Origin: Microbacterium sp. MYb66
GTDB taxonomy: Bacteria > Actinomycetota > Actinomycetes > Actinomycetales > Microbacteriaceae
NCBI RefSeq assembly: GCF_002979435.1
Contig: NZ_PCOV01000003.1
Coordinates: 62,001 to 126,000 of the forward strand
DNA length: 64,000 bases
Direction: 5' to 3'
Position 1 is the first letter of the stretch, and each line of letters starts with the position of its first letter. A program made the position numbers and the translations under genes. This document shows positions 42,860 to 51,243 of this stretch, piece by piece. Under the pieces are notes generated by a model that saw only the letters and a list, made by a program, of their open reading frames with translations, was not told the origin of the DNA and searched no databases.

Positions 42860-43228
42860 TTAGGCCTTCGCAGCCTTGGCGGCCTTGCGGGCAGCCTTCT
42901 CTTCGGAGCGCTTGGCCTCGAATGCGGCCATCGCCTGAGCCTCTTCCGAGCGGAGGACCTTGGTGCGCATGATCTGCTCGTTCAGCTTCAGCTGACGGTC
43001 GAGCTCCTGCGTGGCCTCGCTGGTTGCGGTGAAGTTGACGACGGCGTAGATGCCCTCGTTCTTCTTCTGGATCTCGTAAGCCAGACGGCGCTTACCCCAG
43101 ATGTCGACCTTGTCAATCGAGCCACCATCGTTGGTGATGACCTTCAGGAACTTGTCGAGCGTAGGGGCTACCTGGCGCTCGTCGATCTCGGGGGTCAGAA
43201 TGACCATGAGCTCGTACTGGTGCGTCAC
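42860..43228 (-). CDS. rpsF: 30S ribosomal protein bS6
   Basis: A 122-residue S6 protein: [20 protein letters not shown], then [20 protein letters not shown] and MRTKVLR. The C-terminal extension is Ala/Lys/Glu rich. It is the first gene of the operon, with GGAGGTGGGTAAG upstream. The likely promoter lies at about 43345-43371. Confidence 0.97.
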   Translation of the reverse strand: MTHQYELMVILTPEIDERQVAPTLDKFLKVITNDGGSIDKVDIWGKRRLAYEIQKKNEGIYAVVNFTATSEATQELDRQLKLNEQIMRTKVLRSEEAQAMAAFEAKRSEEKAARKAAKAAKA

Positions 43229-43344
43229 TTACCCACCTCCTTCGGACTAGAACGGCTCTCGGGACTTTCCCGGGAGCAGGAGGGTGTGTGCACGTGCCCG
43301 CCCCGGGAATCCCGAATGGATGCCAGAAGGCAGACAACCTCGAC

Positions 43345-43371
43345 AGTCTAGCGGAGTCGAGCCGATGTCGC
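43345..43371 (-). promoter_or_regulatory. Putative promoter of the rpsF operon
   Basis: On the minus strand a -10-like TAGACT (43345-43350) is preceded by GCGACA (43366-43371) at a 15-nt spacing, giving a leader of about 110 nt before rpsF. The -35 match and spacing are weak. Confidence 0.35.
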
Positions 43372-43483
43372 GAACGTCGCCCGCCGCACCGGGAGCGGAT
43401 GGCCGAGATGGGCCCGATATTTTGGCATGCTGGGAAGAGTGCCCGGTGACGGTCATCGGGCACGCGACCAGAGGGGGGACGCT

Positions 43484-44188
43484 ATGCGCGTCAACAAATG
43501 GGGGGTCGGCGTCATTCTCGCCGCCGCCGTGCTGCTCACCGGATGCTCTGCCGGAGCATCCGACAAGCCAGCGGATTCGAAGCCGAGCAGCGGTGCATCA
43601 CAGGAGGCGGAAGCGCCCAAGACCGACTGCCCTGAGCTGAAGGAAGGCGCGACCGTCGACGGCGGCACGCTGGCGGAGTGCGTCACCGCGGCCATGACCG
43701 ACACGGCCGGCTTCGCGGCGAAGATGACCACCATGGGCATGGAGTCGGACAGCCTGTACAACCCGGCCGACGGCGCCGTCCAGACCAACACGCCCTTCGG
43801 CTCGATCATCGTCATCGGCGACGACGCCTGGGTGAAGTCGTCGACGGGCGAGTGGCAGGTGGCGGACACCTCGTCCACCGACCAGGAGGTCCTCGCACTC
43901 AGCACCGCGGCGAAGGCCGCCGACCCGTCCGACCCGATGGGCGTCGCCACGACGCTCGCCGGTGAGTACACCGTCACGGGCAAGAGCACGCGCCTCGGTC
44001 AGGACGTGTTCCTGCTGAGCGGCACGTCGGAGTCGCAGGGCACGTCGGTCGCGATGCTCTTCGAGCTGACGTCCGACTACGTGGTGCTCGCGGCCACGGC
44101 TTCGACCGAGGTCGAAGGCCAGAAGATCGAGAGCGTCCAGGAGGTCACCGAGTGGGACGTGAAGCAGGAAATCGTCGCCCCGCTCTGA
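43484..44188 (+). CDS. Secreted lipoprotein, LppX/LprG-like
   Basis: A 234-residue lipoprotein. The signal MRVNKWGVGVILAAAVLLTG and lipobox LTGC (Cys about 21) precede a Ser/Asp/Lys linker. The rest is mostly beta, with GSIIVIGDDAWVKSSTGEWQ near 105-125. That motif of testing for a value at a position with WVK is seen in LppX/LprAFG-type lipid-binding lipoproteins, but the match is partial. ATG 43484 has GAGGGGGGAC 3 nt upstream. It diverges from rpsF and ends in a strong terminator, so it is monocistronic. Confidence 0.72.
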   Translation: MRVNKWGVGVILAAAVLLTGCSAGASDKPADSKPSSGASQEAEAPKTDCPELKEGATVDGGTLAECVTAAMTDTAGFAAKMTTMGMESDSLYNPADGAVQTNTPFGSIIVIGDDAWVKSSTGEWQVADTSSTDQEVLALSTAAKAADPSDPMGVATTLAGEYTVTGKSTRLGQDVFLLSGTSESQGTSVAMLFELTSDYVVLAATASTEVEGQKIESVQEVTEWDVKQEIVAPL

Positions 44189-44201
44189 TCCGGAGCTGAT
44201 G

Positions 44202-44233
44202 CGAAGGGCCGGGACCGTCGTCCCGGCCCTTCG
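44202..44233 (+). terminator. Terminator after the lipoprotein gene
   Basis: A 14-bp perfect stem (44202-44215 with 44220-44233) with a 4-nt loop CGTC. Confidence 0.85.
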
Positions 44234-44312
44234 TGCGTCCGGGGTGCCTGCGAGAACGGAGAGCGTTCGGATCCCCCGCGGCGCGGCGGGAGCAGACACG
44301 CCACGAACTCAC

Positions 44313-44326
44313 CGGATCGTCTCCGT
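44313..44326. repeat. Extragenic repeat CGGATCGTCTCCGT, copy 1
   Basis: The 14-mer CGGATCGTCTCCGT here recurs at 47561-47574, and as its complement at 47504-47517. This copy and the one at 47561 also share an upstream AGACACGCC, so the repeated unit is about 35 nt. The copies bracket the siderophore transport operon. Confidence 0.6.
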
Positions 44327-44346
44327 TCCCGCGTGTGGGGCAGGGC

Positions 44347-45375
44347 TCAGTAGCGGCGCCGCGCAGTCTGCACGACGAGGAAGATCAGGTACACGCCGCC
44401 GAGCACCAGCGTGACCACTCCCGCCGGGAGCGCATGCTTCGGCACCGCGTTCTGTCCGATGATGTCGGCGAGCGAGAGCAGCGTCGCACCCGTCATCGCC
44501 GTCGCGACGAGGTGCGCCGGCCCGTTCCTGACGATCAGCCGCGCAAGGTGCGGAGCAGCGAGCGCGACGAACGCGATCGGCCCGATCACCGCGGTGACCA
44601 CCCCCACGAGTCCCACTGCGAGCGCGATGAGTCCTGCTTTCATGAGCCCCATGCGACCTCCGAGGCTGGTGCCGACGTCGTCTCCGAGCTCGATCAGCCA
44701 GAGTCCGCGCCGCGCGCCGAACAGCACGACCATCAGCACCGTGACGACCACGATCGGCACCGCGGCCTGCTCCCAGCCGACGCCGTTCAGAGACCCGGCG
44801 TCCCAGATCGCCGCGGAGATCGCGACCTCCCGCCGTGCGCGCAGCAGCATCCAGGCGTTGAGCGCCGCGAGCACCGCGCTCACCCCGATGCCCACGATCA
44901 CGATGCGGTAGCCGAGCGCTCCACGACCCGCGACGAGCAGGGCCATGAGCGCCGCCGTCCCGAAGCCGCCGAGGATCGCCCCGATCCCGACGCTGGCACC
45001 CGACCCGCCTCCGCTCGTCATCACGATCAGGGCCCCCGTGTAGGCGCCGGTGGTGAGCCCGATCACATCGGGACTGCCCAGCGGGTTGCGGGTGATGGTC
45101 TGGAAGACCGTGCCGGAGAGCGCCAGCGCGGCACCGAAGAACACGGCGGCGAGCGCCCGAGGCAGCCGCCAGTCGACCACGACCATGTGGATGCCGCCCT
45201 GCGTCTCGAACAGCGCCTGGACGACACGGATCGGCGAGAGCACGGTGTCGCCGATCGACAGGCTCGCCAGGAACGACATCAGCAGCACCCCGACGAGGAC
45301 GGCCATGGCTCCCCGGGCGCGGCGGTCGAGAGGGCGACGGGCACGGCGGACGGCGGCGCGGGTCGGGGCGCTCAC
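44347..45375 (-). CDS. Iron-siderophore ABC transporter permease (FecCD family)
   Basis: A 342-residue permease with about nine or ten membrane segments. Hallmarks are RLPRALAAVFFGAALALSG at about 60-78, TRNPLGSPDVIGLTTGA, and the ATPase-contact region IAFVALAAPHLARLIVRNGP. The start is GTG at 45375, overlapping the upstream permease stop (GTGA). It forms the heterodimeric channel with that gene. It ends the operon; no ATPase gene follows, so the ATPase is supplied from another locus. Confidence 0.9.
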   Translation of the reverse strand: MSAPTRAAVRRARRPLDRRARGAMAVLVGVLLMSFLASLSIGDTVLSPIRVVQALFETQGGIHMVVVDWRLPRALAAVFFGAALALSGTVFQTITRNPLGSPDVIGLTTGAYTGALIVMTSGGGSGASVGIGAILGGFGTAALMALLVAGRGALGYRIVIVGIGVSAVLAALNAWMLLRARREVAISAAIWDAGSLNGVGWEQAAVPIVVVTVLMVVLFGARRGLWLIELGDDVGTSLGGRMGLMKAGLIALAVGLVGVVTAVIGPIAFVALAAPHLARLIVRNGPAHLVATAMTGATLLSLADIIGQNAVPKHALPAGVVTLVLGGVYLIFLVVQTARRRY

Positions 45376-46403
45376 AGCTGCACCGGATTCCGGCGACGAC
45401 CGATCCAGATGAGGAACGGCGCGGCCACGAAGGCCATGACGATGCCCACCGGCACCTCCTGGGGCGCGATGATGACGCGGCCGACGACGTCGCCGAGCAC
45501 CACGACGGTCGCGCCGATCACGGCAGCGAGGGGGACGACCGCCTTCTGGGACGGCCCGACGATCCCGCGAGCGATGTGCGGGGCCGCCAGTCCGAGGAAG
45601 GCGACCGGGCCCGCCACCGCCGTCGCCGTGCCGGCGAGGAGAGTGATGGCGGCGACGGAGCCCGTCCGCAGGGGGCCGATCCTGGTGCCGAGTGCGGTCG
45701 CGGTGTCGTCGCCGAGTGCGAGCACGTCGAGCCCGCGGGTCAGCAGCAGCGCGATCACGAGTCCGATCGCGATCGCGGGGCCGGCGACGGTGAGGATGGA
45801 GAGGTCGCGCCCGGCGAGTGCTCCGGACTCCCAGCTGCGCATCCGCAGGAACGCGGTCGGGTTGAGGAGGACGAGGGCGGTCGTCAGGCCGCTGAGCACC
45901 GCGGCGAGGGCGACGCCCGACAGCACCAGGGTCACCGGGCTGCCGCCGCCCGCCGCACCGAGGAGGACCACGCCGATCGTCGCGACCAGTGCCCCGCCGA
46001 GCGCGAAGGCCATCAGGAGCGGGAAGTCGGTGACGCCGAGCGCCGCGACCGCGATCGCCACGGCCACGGATGCTCCCGCGTTGACCCCGAGGATGCCGGG
46101 GTCGGCGAGCGCGTTGCGGGTGAGGCCCTGCATCACGGCGCCGGCGGCACCGAGCGCCAGCCCCACGGTCAGGCCCAGGACCGTACGCGGAATGCGCGAC
46201 TCGCGCACCACGAGCTGCAGGTCGCTGCCGTCGAAGCGGGTGACCGCGTCGAGCACGGTGTCGAATCCGACGGGCTTGGTGCCGACCGTCAGCCCGACAG
46301 CGGTCGCGGCGACCAGTCCGAGCACCGAGAGCACGACGACGATCGCGGTCCGTCCGGCGGAGAGCCGGTGCGGACCGCGAGTCGTGCGTGCGCGCGGGAT
46401 CAC
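45372..46403 (-). CDS. Iron-siderophore ABC transporter permease (FecCD family)
   Basis: A 343-residue FecCD-type permease. RIPRTVLGLTVGLALGAAGA is followed by VMQGLTRNALADPGILGVNAGA, the strongest family signature, and PVAFLGLAAPHIARGIVGPSQ contacts the ATPase. The GTG at 46403 overlaps the stop of the binding-protein gene (GTGA). It pairs with the next gene. Confidence 0.92.
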   Translation of the reverse strand: MIPRARTTRGPHRLSAGRTAIVVVLSVLGLVAATAVGLTVGTKPVGFDTVLDAVTRFDGSDLQLVVRESRIPRTVLGLTVGLALGAAGAVMQGLTRNALADPGILGVNAGASVAVAIAVAALGVTDFPLLMAFALGGALVATIGVVLLGAAGGGSPVTLVLSGVALAAVLSGLTTALVLLNPTAFLRMRSWESGALAGRDLSILTVAGPAIAIGLVIALLLTRGLDVLALGDDTATALGTRIGPLRTGSVAAITLLAGTATAVAGPVAFLGLAAPHIARGIVGPSQKAVVPLAAVIGATVVVLGDVVGRVIIAPQEVPVGIVMAFVAAPFLIWIGRRRNPVQL

Positions 46404-47434
46404 TCCGCGGTGCGCGCCGGCCCGTTCCCGGCGACGGCATCCGCGAGGGCGGGCACCAGGGCGTCGAGCACATACGGCAGGCTGAGCGGAGAGGTGAAGT
46501 AGATGGCCCCGGCCGTGATGCCGTCGGTGTAGACGACCGACTCGTTCTTCATGGCGCTGATCGCGGTCACGAACGGCTCGGCCTCGAGCGCGGTGATGTC
46601 GTCGTCCGACTCGGTGCCCCAGATCAGCACATCGGCGGCGTTCAGCACATCGAGATTCTCGACCGGGATGTAGGCCTGTCCGCCGGACTCGTCCTCCGGG
46701 GCGTAGGCATCGATCTCGGAGGGGATCGTGAACCCGAGGTCGGTGAGGAAATCGGTGCTCAGACCGTCCTGGTACGCGATCGCCGCGCCGTCGTAGATCG
46801 CGTTCTGCAGGAAGACGATGGACTTCCCGGCGAACTCCGGGTGCGCGGCGGCGGCGTCGGCGAACTGGGCGTCGACGTCGTCGACGAGCTTCTGCGCCTC
46901 GTCGGGCAGCCCGACGGCTTCGCCGATCTGCAGGGTCTGCACGTCCCACGGCTCGAAGTACATCGAGTAGTCGCCCGAGTGCGCGACCGTCGGCGCGATG
47001 TCGGAGAGGCGGTCGTAGTCCTCCTCCGTCATCCCGGCGTTCGTGCCGATGATCAGGTCGGGGTCGAGCAGGGCGATGGCCTCGAAGTCGAGCCCGTCGC
47101 TCGTGGTGAGCACCTCGGGCTCGGAGCCGCCGCGCGCCTCGTCGGCCCAGGGCCAGGACGCGAACTCGTGGTCGCCGTACCAGTCGGTCACGCCGACCGG
47201 CTCGAGTCCGAGAGCCCAGAGCGTGTCCTGCTCCGTGTAGCCGACCGAGACGATGCGGGTGGGCTGTTCGGTGATGGTGGTGCCGCCGTAGGCATGCTCG
47301 ACCGTGACGGGGAACGCGTCGGAGTCGACGGCGGGGCCGGAGTCTTCGGCCGCGGGAGCGCAGGACGTGAGCGCGGCCGCGGAGACGACGACGGCGAGGA
47401 GCGCGGTGAGCGCCTTCGAGCGGGTGAGAGGCAT
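46400..47434 (-). CDS. Iron-siderophore ABC transporter, binding lipoprotein
   Basis: A 344-residue siderophore-binding lipoprotein. The signal peptide ends in the lipobox LTSC (Cys about 25). The type III binding fold shows in PTRIVSVGYTEQDTLWALGL and LDFEAIALLDPDLIIGTNAG, near the first lobe. It catches ferric siderophore and passes it to the two FecCD permeases downstream. An iron-box-like site 20-38 nt upstream predicts repression by a DtxR/IdeR-type regulator under iron sufficiency. The siderophore type is unknown. Confidence 0.9.
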   Translation of the reverse strand: MPLTRSKALTALLAVVVSAAALTSCAPAAEDSGPAVDSDAFPVTVEHAYGGTTITEQPTRIVSVGYTEQDTLWALGLEPVGVTDWYGDHEFASWPWADEARGGSEPEVLTTSDGLDFEAIALLDPDLIIGTNAGMTEEDYDRLSDIAPTVAHSGDYSMYFEPWDVQTLQIGEAVGLPDEAQKLVDDVDAQFADAAAAHPEFAGKSIVFLQNAIYDGAAIAYQDGLSTDFLTDLGFTIPSEIDAYAPEDESGGQAYIPVENLDVLNAADVLIWGTESDDDITALEAEPFVTAISAMKNESVVYTDGITAGAIYFTSPLSLPYVLDALVPALADAVAGNGPARTAE

Positions 47435-47453
47435 GGGGAACCGTTCCGTGGGC

Positions 47454-47472
47454 TAAGGGTTGCCTAAGCTTA
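47454..47472. promoter_or_regulatory. Iron-box-like site (DtxR/IdeR type)
   Basis: The 19-mer at 47454-47472 reads TAAGCTTAGGCAACCCTTA on the minus strand. It matches the DtxR/IdeR consensus TTAGGTTAGGCTAACCTAA at 14 of 19 positions and lies just upstream of the siderophore-binding protein gene, where repression is expected. Confidence 0.6.
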
Positions 47473-47503
47473 CCCAGCCGGAACGGGCGCACCGCAAGCG
47501 AAA

Positions 47504-47574
47504 ACGGAGACGATCCGATCACGGTGCGGCACGTCGATCTGAGACACGCCGTCGAGCGAGCGGATCGTCTCCGT
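47504..47574. repeat. Extragenic repeat CGGATCGTCTCCGT as an inverted pair
   Basis: CGGAGACGATCCG (47505-47517) and CGGATCGTCTCCG (47561-47573) form a 13-bp perfect inverted repeat with a 43-nt spacer between the fec and opp operons. It may act as a terminator for opp. The same 14-mer occurs at 44313. Confidence 0.65.
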
Positions 47575-47600
47575 CTCGGAGTCGGAACCGGGCCGAGACC

Positions 47601-48440
47601 TCAGTACATGACCGGCGGGATCTCCGCCCAGACCGTGCGGTCATCGACCGACGGAGCGGCGGGGATGCGGCCGGCGCCGTCGGGCTCCGGGATCGCCGCC
47701 AGCAGAGCCTGCGTGTACGGATGCCGGGGCGCCGCCCAGAGCTGATCCGTCGGACCCGACTCGAGCACGCGTCCGCCGAACATCACGAACGTGCGGTCGG
47801 CGATGCGGCGCACCACGGCGAGGTCGTGGGAGATGAACAGCATCCCCGCGCCCGATTCCGCCACGAGGTCGCGCATGAGGCCGGCGACACTCGTCTGGGT
47901 CGAGGCGTCGAGTGCGGAGATCGGCTCATCGGCGACGAGGAGCGAGGGCCGTGCGGCCAGTGCCCTGGCGATCGCGATGCGCTGCTTCTGTCCACCGGAG
48001 AACTGGTGCGGGAAGCGGGTGCTCACGGTCGTCGGCAGACCGACGCGCTCCAGCCACTCGTCGACGGTCGAGCCGGCGGCGCCACGGGCCCGCGCGGTCG
48101 CGATGCCGTCCGCGATCTGGTCGCCGACCCGGCGACGCGGGTTCAGCGACGTCGACGGATCCTGGAACACCATCTGGATGCCGGTCATCGCGGTCGGCCG
48201 ACGACGGATGCCGAGCGGAGCCACGGGCGCATCGCGGAAGCGCACTGTCCCGCCGACGGTCTTCTCGATGCCCACGACGGCGCGGGCGAGGCTGGATTTG
48301 CCGCTGCCCGATTCGCCGACCAGGGCGACGGTCTCCCCCGCGGCGACGCTGATCGACACACCGTTCACGGCGATGACCGGCGGGTTGCCGGGGTAGCGCA
48401 CGACCACGTCCTGCGCGTCGAGGACGGCGACCTCACTCAT
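47601..48440 (-). CDS. Peptide ABC transporter ATP-binding protein (OppF type)
   Basis: A 279-residue ABC ATPase. Walker A GESGSGKS is at 41-48, the signature HQFSGGQKQRIAIARAL is near 145 and Walker B LLVADEPISALD follows. The C-terminus has HPYTQALLAAIPEPDG, the oligopeptide-transporter extension. It is the last gene of the opp operon and overlaps the OppD-type ATPase gene by 8 nt. It powers uptake with that partner. Confidence 0.93.
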   Translation of the reverse strand: MSEVAVLDAQDVVVRYPGNPPVIAVNGVSISVAAGETVALVGESGSGKSSLARAVVGIEKTVGGTVRFRDAPVAPLGIRRRPTAMTGIQMVFQDPSTSLNPRRRVGDQIADGIATARARGAAGSTVDEWLERVGLPTTVSTRFPHQFSGGQKQRIAIARALAARPSLLVADEPISALDASTQTSVAGLMRDLVAESGAGMLFISHDLAVVRRIADRTFVMFGGRVLESGPTDQLWAAPRHPYTQALLAAIPEPDGAGRIPAAPSVDDRTVWAEIPPVMY

Positions 48441-49266
48441 CTGCGGCCTGCCCTTCCGGCGCCTCTTCGATCCGCGAACCCGGGAGGGCCGCGAGGAGCA
48501 TGCGCGTGTACTCGTGCTGCGGATTCAGGAACAGCGTCTCGCGGTCGGCGAGCTCCACGATCCGGCCGTCCTTCATGACCGCGACCGTGTCGGCGATCGC
48601 GCTCATCACGCCCAGATCGTGCGTGACGAGGAGCACGGCGAGGTTCCGTTCGGTCGCCAGGTCGCGCAGCAGCTTCAGGATGCCGGCCTGCACGGTGACG
48701 TCGAGGGCCGTGGTGGGCTCATCGGCCAGCAGCACCTCGGGGTCGCACGCGAGGGCGCACGCGATCGCGATGCGCTGCCGCTGTCCGCCGGAGAACTGGT
48801 GCGGGTAGCGCTTCAGCGCCTCGGCGGGGTTCGGCACCTGCACGGTCTCGAGCAGTTCGACGGCACGTTCGCGGGCAGCCGCGCCCTTGAGCCCGAGGTG
48901 CACGCGCATGTGATCGGTGAGCTGGCGGCCGACGGGCAGCTGCGGATGCAGGGACGCCGAGGGATCCTGGAACACCATGGCGATGCGCTTGCCGCGCACC
49001 CGGTTGAGGGAGCGTCGCTTGAGGCCCACGAGCTCCTCGCCGCCGAGCAGGATCGATCCGCCGGTCTTCGCCTGGCGGGGCAGCAGCCCCAGCACGGCGA
49101 GCGAGGTGAGCGTCTTGCCCGATCCGGATTCCCCGGCGAGGCCGTGGATGCGACCGGCCTCGAGCTCGAGCGAGACGCCCTTCACGAGCGGACGCCCGAT
49201 GTCGATGGTCAGGTCGCGGATGCTCAGCGCGGCGGCCTGCGGCGCGACAGCGCTCTGAACACTCAT
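48433..49266 (-). CDS. Peptide ABC transporter ATP-binding protein (OppD type)
   Basis: A 277-residue ABC ATPase with Walker A GESGSGKT (44-51), the Q-loop MVFQDPSASLHP, the signature HQFSGGQRQRIAIACAL and Walker B EVLLADEPTTALD. The C-terminal HEYTRMLLAALPGSR is the Opp/Dpp extension. ATG 49266 overlaps the OppC-type permease stop by 4 nt; a long upstream frame to 50043 is a shadow. Confidence 0.93.
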   Translation of the reverse strand: MSVQSAVAPQAAALSIRDLTIDIGRPLVKGVSLELEAGRIHGLAGESGSGKTLTSLAVLGLLPRQAKTGGSILLGGEELVGLKRRSLNRVRGKRIAMVFQDPSASLHPQLPVGRQLTDHMRVHLGLKGAAARERAVELLETVQVPNPAEALKRYPHQFSGGQRQRIAIACALACDPEVLLADEPTTALDVTVQAGILKLLRDLATERNLAVLLVTHDLGVMSAIADTVAVMKDGRIVELADRETLFLNPQHEYTRMLLAALPGSRIEEAPEGQAADE

Positions 49267-50174
49267 GCGGCCACCCCCGTCGCCGACGCCTTGTGCTCGG
49301 CGGCCTTCTCGTGCGTGATCTCGGCCGTCGGATCGAGCACGTCGCGCATCGCGTCGCCGAGGAAGTTGAACGCCAGCACCACCGTGAGGATCGCCAGACC
49401 CGGGAAGACCCCGAGCCACCAGGCGTCGAAGTTCTGCATCGCGCCGGAGATCATCGAGCCCCACTCGGCGGTCGGCGGCTGTGCGCCGAGACCGAGGAAG
49501 GACAGTCCGGAGAGGAGCAGGATCGCCGCACCGATGTCGAGCGTGGCGAGCACCAGGACCGGGCCGGCGATGTTCGGGAGGATGTCGACGAACAGCGTCC
49601 GCGCCGGCGAGTGGCCGAGCAGCCGTCCGGCGATCACGTAGTTCTGACCGCGGAGGCCCAGCACGATGCTGCGTGTGACACGGGAGTACTGCGGCCACGA
49701 CACCACGATCGCGGCGATCACCGCGTTGAACAGCGACGGGCCGAGCGAGGCGGCGACCACCATCGCGAGGATCACGGTCGGGAACGCCATGAACAGGTCG
49801 GTGATGCGCATCAGCGTCTCGTCGACCCAGCCACCGAAGTATCCGGCGAGCGCGCCGATCAGCGTGCCGATGATCATCGCGGCGATCACGAGCATGAGCG
49901 CGAGAGGGAGGCTCACGGTCGCCCCGGTCATCAGACGGGAGAAGATGTCGCGACCGTTGCCGTCGGTGCCCAGCAGGGTGTCGACTCCCGGCGGCTGCAG
50001 GCGCGGAAGCACCTGCGCGTTGGGCGGGTACGGCACCCACCACTGCGCGGTGAAGGCCACGATGACCCAGGCGCCCGCGATGACGGTGCCGATGATGCCG
50101 AGCGGTGTGCGCCAGGCACGGGGCCAGCGGAAGCGGAAGCGCCCGGCCGGGGAGGCGGCGGCGATGCGGCTCAT
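49263..50174 (-). CDS. Peptide ABC transporter permease (OppC/DppC type)
   Basis: A 303-residue permease with six membrane segments. PYPPNAQVLPRLQPPG and LLGTDGNGRDIFSRLMTGA are OppC-type N-terminal signatures; SGLSFLGLGAQPPTAEWG and LNFLGDAMRDVLDP (here FNFLGDAM) are at the C-terminus. It pairs with the OppB-type permease, whose stop it overlaps by 4 nt. Confidence 0.93.
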   Translation of the reverse strand: MSRIAAASPAGRFRFRWPRAWRTPLGIIGTVIAGAWVIVAFTAQWWVPYPPNAQVLPRLQPPGVDTLLGTDGNGRDIFSRLMTGATVSLPLALMLVIAAMIIGTLIGALAGYFGGWVDETLMRITDLFMAFPTVILAMVVAASLGPSLFNAVIAAIVVSWPQYSRVTRSIVLGLRGQNYVIAGRLLGHSPARTLFVDILPNIAGPVLVLATLDIGAAILLLSGLSFLGLGAQPPTAEWGSMISGAMQNFDAWWLGVFPGLAILTVVLAFNFLGDAMRDVLDPTAEITHEKAAEHKASATGVAA

Positions 50175-51232
50175 GCGATCCTCACTCTCGGGTCGAGCAC
50201 GCCGTAGAGCAGGTCGACGATGAAGTTGATGAGGAGATAGATGATTCCGACGACGAGACCGACGCCCATGATGCCGGGCAGGTCGAGGTTCGCGGCGGAG
50301 TTGTAGGCGTACGTGCCGAGTCCCGGCCAGGCGAACACCGACTCGACGAGCACGGTGCCCGAGAGCAGTGCCCCGAACGCGACCCCCACCACGGTGAGGA
50401 TCGGCAGCGAGGCGCCGCGGAGCACGTAATCGAGGATCACGCGCAGGGCCGGAAGTCCCTTGGCCCTGGCGGCGCGCACGTAGTCGCTGCCGAGGACCTC
50501 GAGCACCGAGGTGCGGATGAAGCGGGTGAGCAGCCCGATCGTCACGAGCGAGAGCACCATGACGGGCAGGGCGAGGTGGGCGAGGGCATCGAGGAAGCCG
50601 ACCCCGTCGCCGTTCAGGAGGTAGTCGACCGTGTAGAGCCCGGTCACGCGCGGCGGCGGGGTGATCGACGGCGAGATGCGGCCGGAGCCCGGCGCGATGC
50701 GCAGCTCGAGGAAGAAGACGTAGAAGCTGACCAGAGCGAGCCAGAAGGTCGGCACGCTGAGACCCACCAGGGTGACCACGCGGATCACCTGGTCGGTGAC
50801 GAGACCGCGACGGTACGCGGCGAGGGTGCCGAGCACGATGCTGACCGCGAGGCTGACGATGATCGCGCCGATGGCGATCTCGATGGTCGCGGGAACCGCG
50901 GTGGCGAGGTCGCTGGTGACCGGGCGTCCGGTCACCAGCGACGTGCCGAGGTCCCCGCGGAGCAGGTTCCCCATATAGATGAAGTACTGCACGAACAGTG
51001 GCTGGTCGAGTCCGTTCGCCTTGATGAAGGCCTCACGGGTCGCCGGGTTCTGCGAGGCGCCCTCACCGAGGGCGGCCGAGACCGGGTCTCCCGGCACCAG
51101 GTTGGTGAGCGCGAACGTCACGATCGTCACGCCCACCAACAGGAGCAGGGAGGTGCCCGCCCGCCGCAGCAGGTATCCGACCAGAGGCGATCGGCGCCGC
51201 TGCGCCTGCCTCTGCACCGCCACTGTCGTCAT
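50171..51232 (-). CDS. Peptide ABC transporter permease (OppB/DppB type)
   Basis: A 353-residue permease. The N-terminal helix LLRRAGTSLLLLVGVTIVTF at about 21-40 and FALTNLVPGDPV are the DppB signature. DYVRAARAKGLPALRVILDY is the EAA loop and VESVFAWPGLGTYAYNSAAN follows. ATG 51232 is 11 nt after the binding-protein stop. A longer frame to 51481 is a shadow. Confidence 0.93.
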   Translation of the reverse strand: MTTVAVQRQAQRRRSPLVGYLLRRAGTSLLLLVGVTIVTFALTNLVPGDPVSAALGEGASQNPATREAFIKANGLDQPLFVQYFIYMGNLLRGDLGTSLVTGRPVTSDLATAVPATIEIAIGAIIVSLAVSIVLGTLAAYRRGLVTDQVIRVVTLVGLSVPTFWLALVSFYVFFLELRIAPGSGRISPSITPPPRVTGLYTVDYLLNGDGVGFLDALAHLALPVMVLSLVTIGLLTRFIRTSVLEVLGSDYVRAARAKGLPALRVILDYVLRGASLPILTVVGVAFGALLSGTVLVESVFAWPGLGTYAYNSAANLDLPGIMGVGLVVGIIYLLINFIVDLLYGVLDPRVRIA

Positions 51233-51243
51233 GGGATCTCCGT

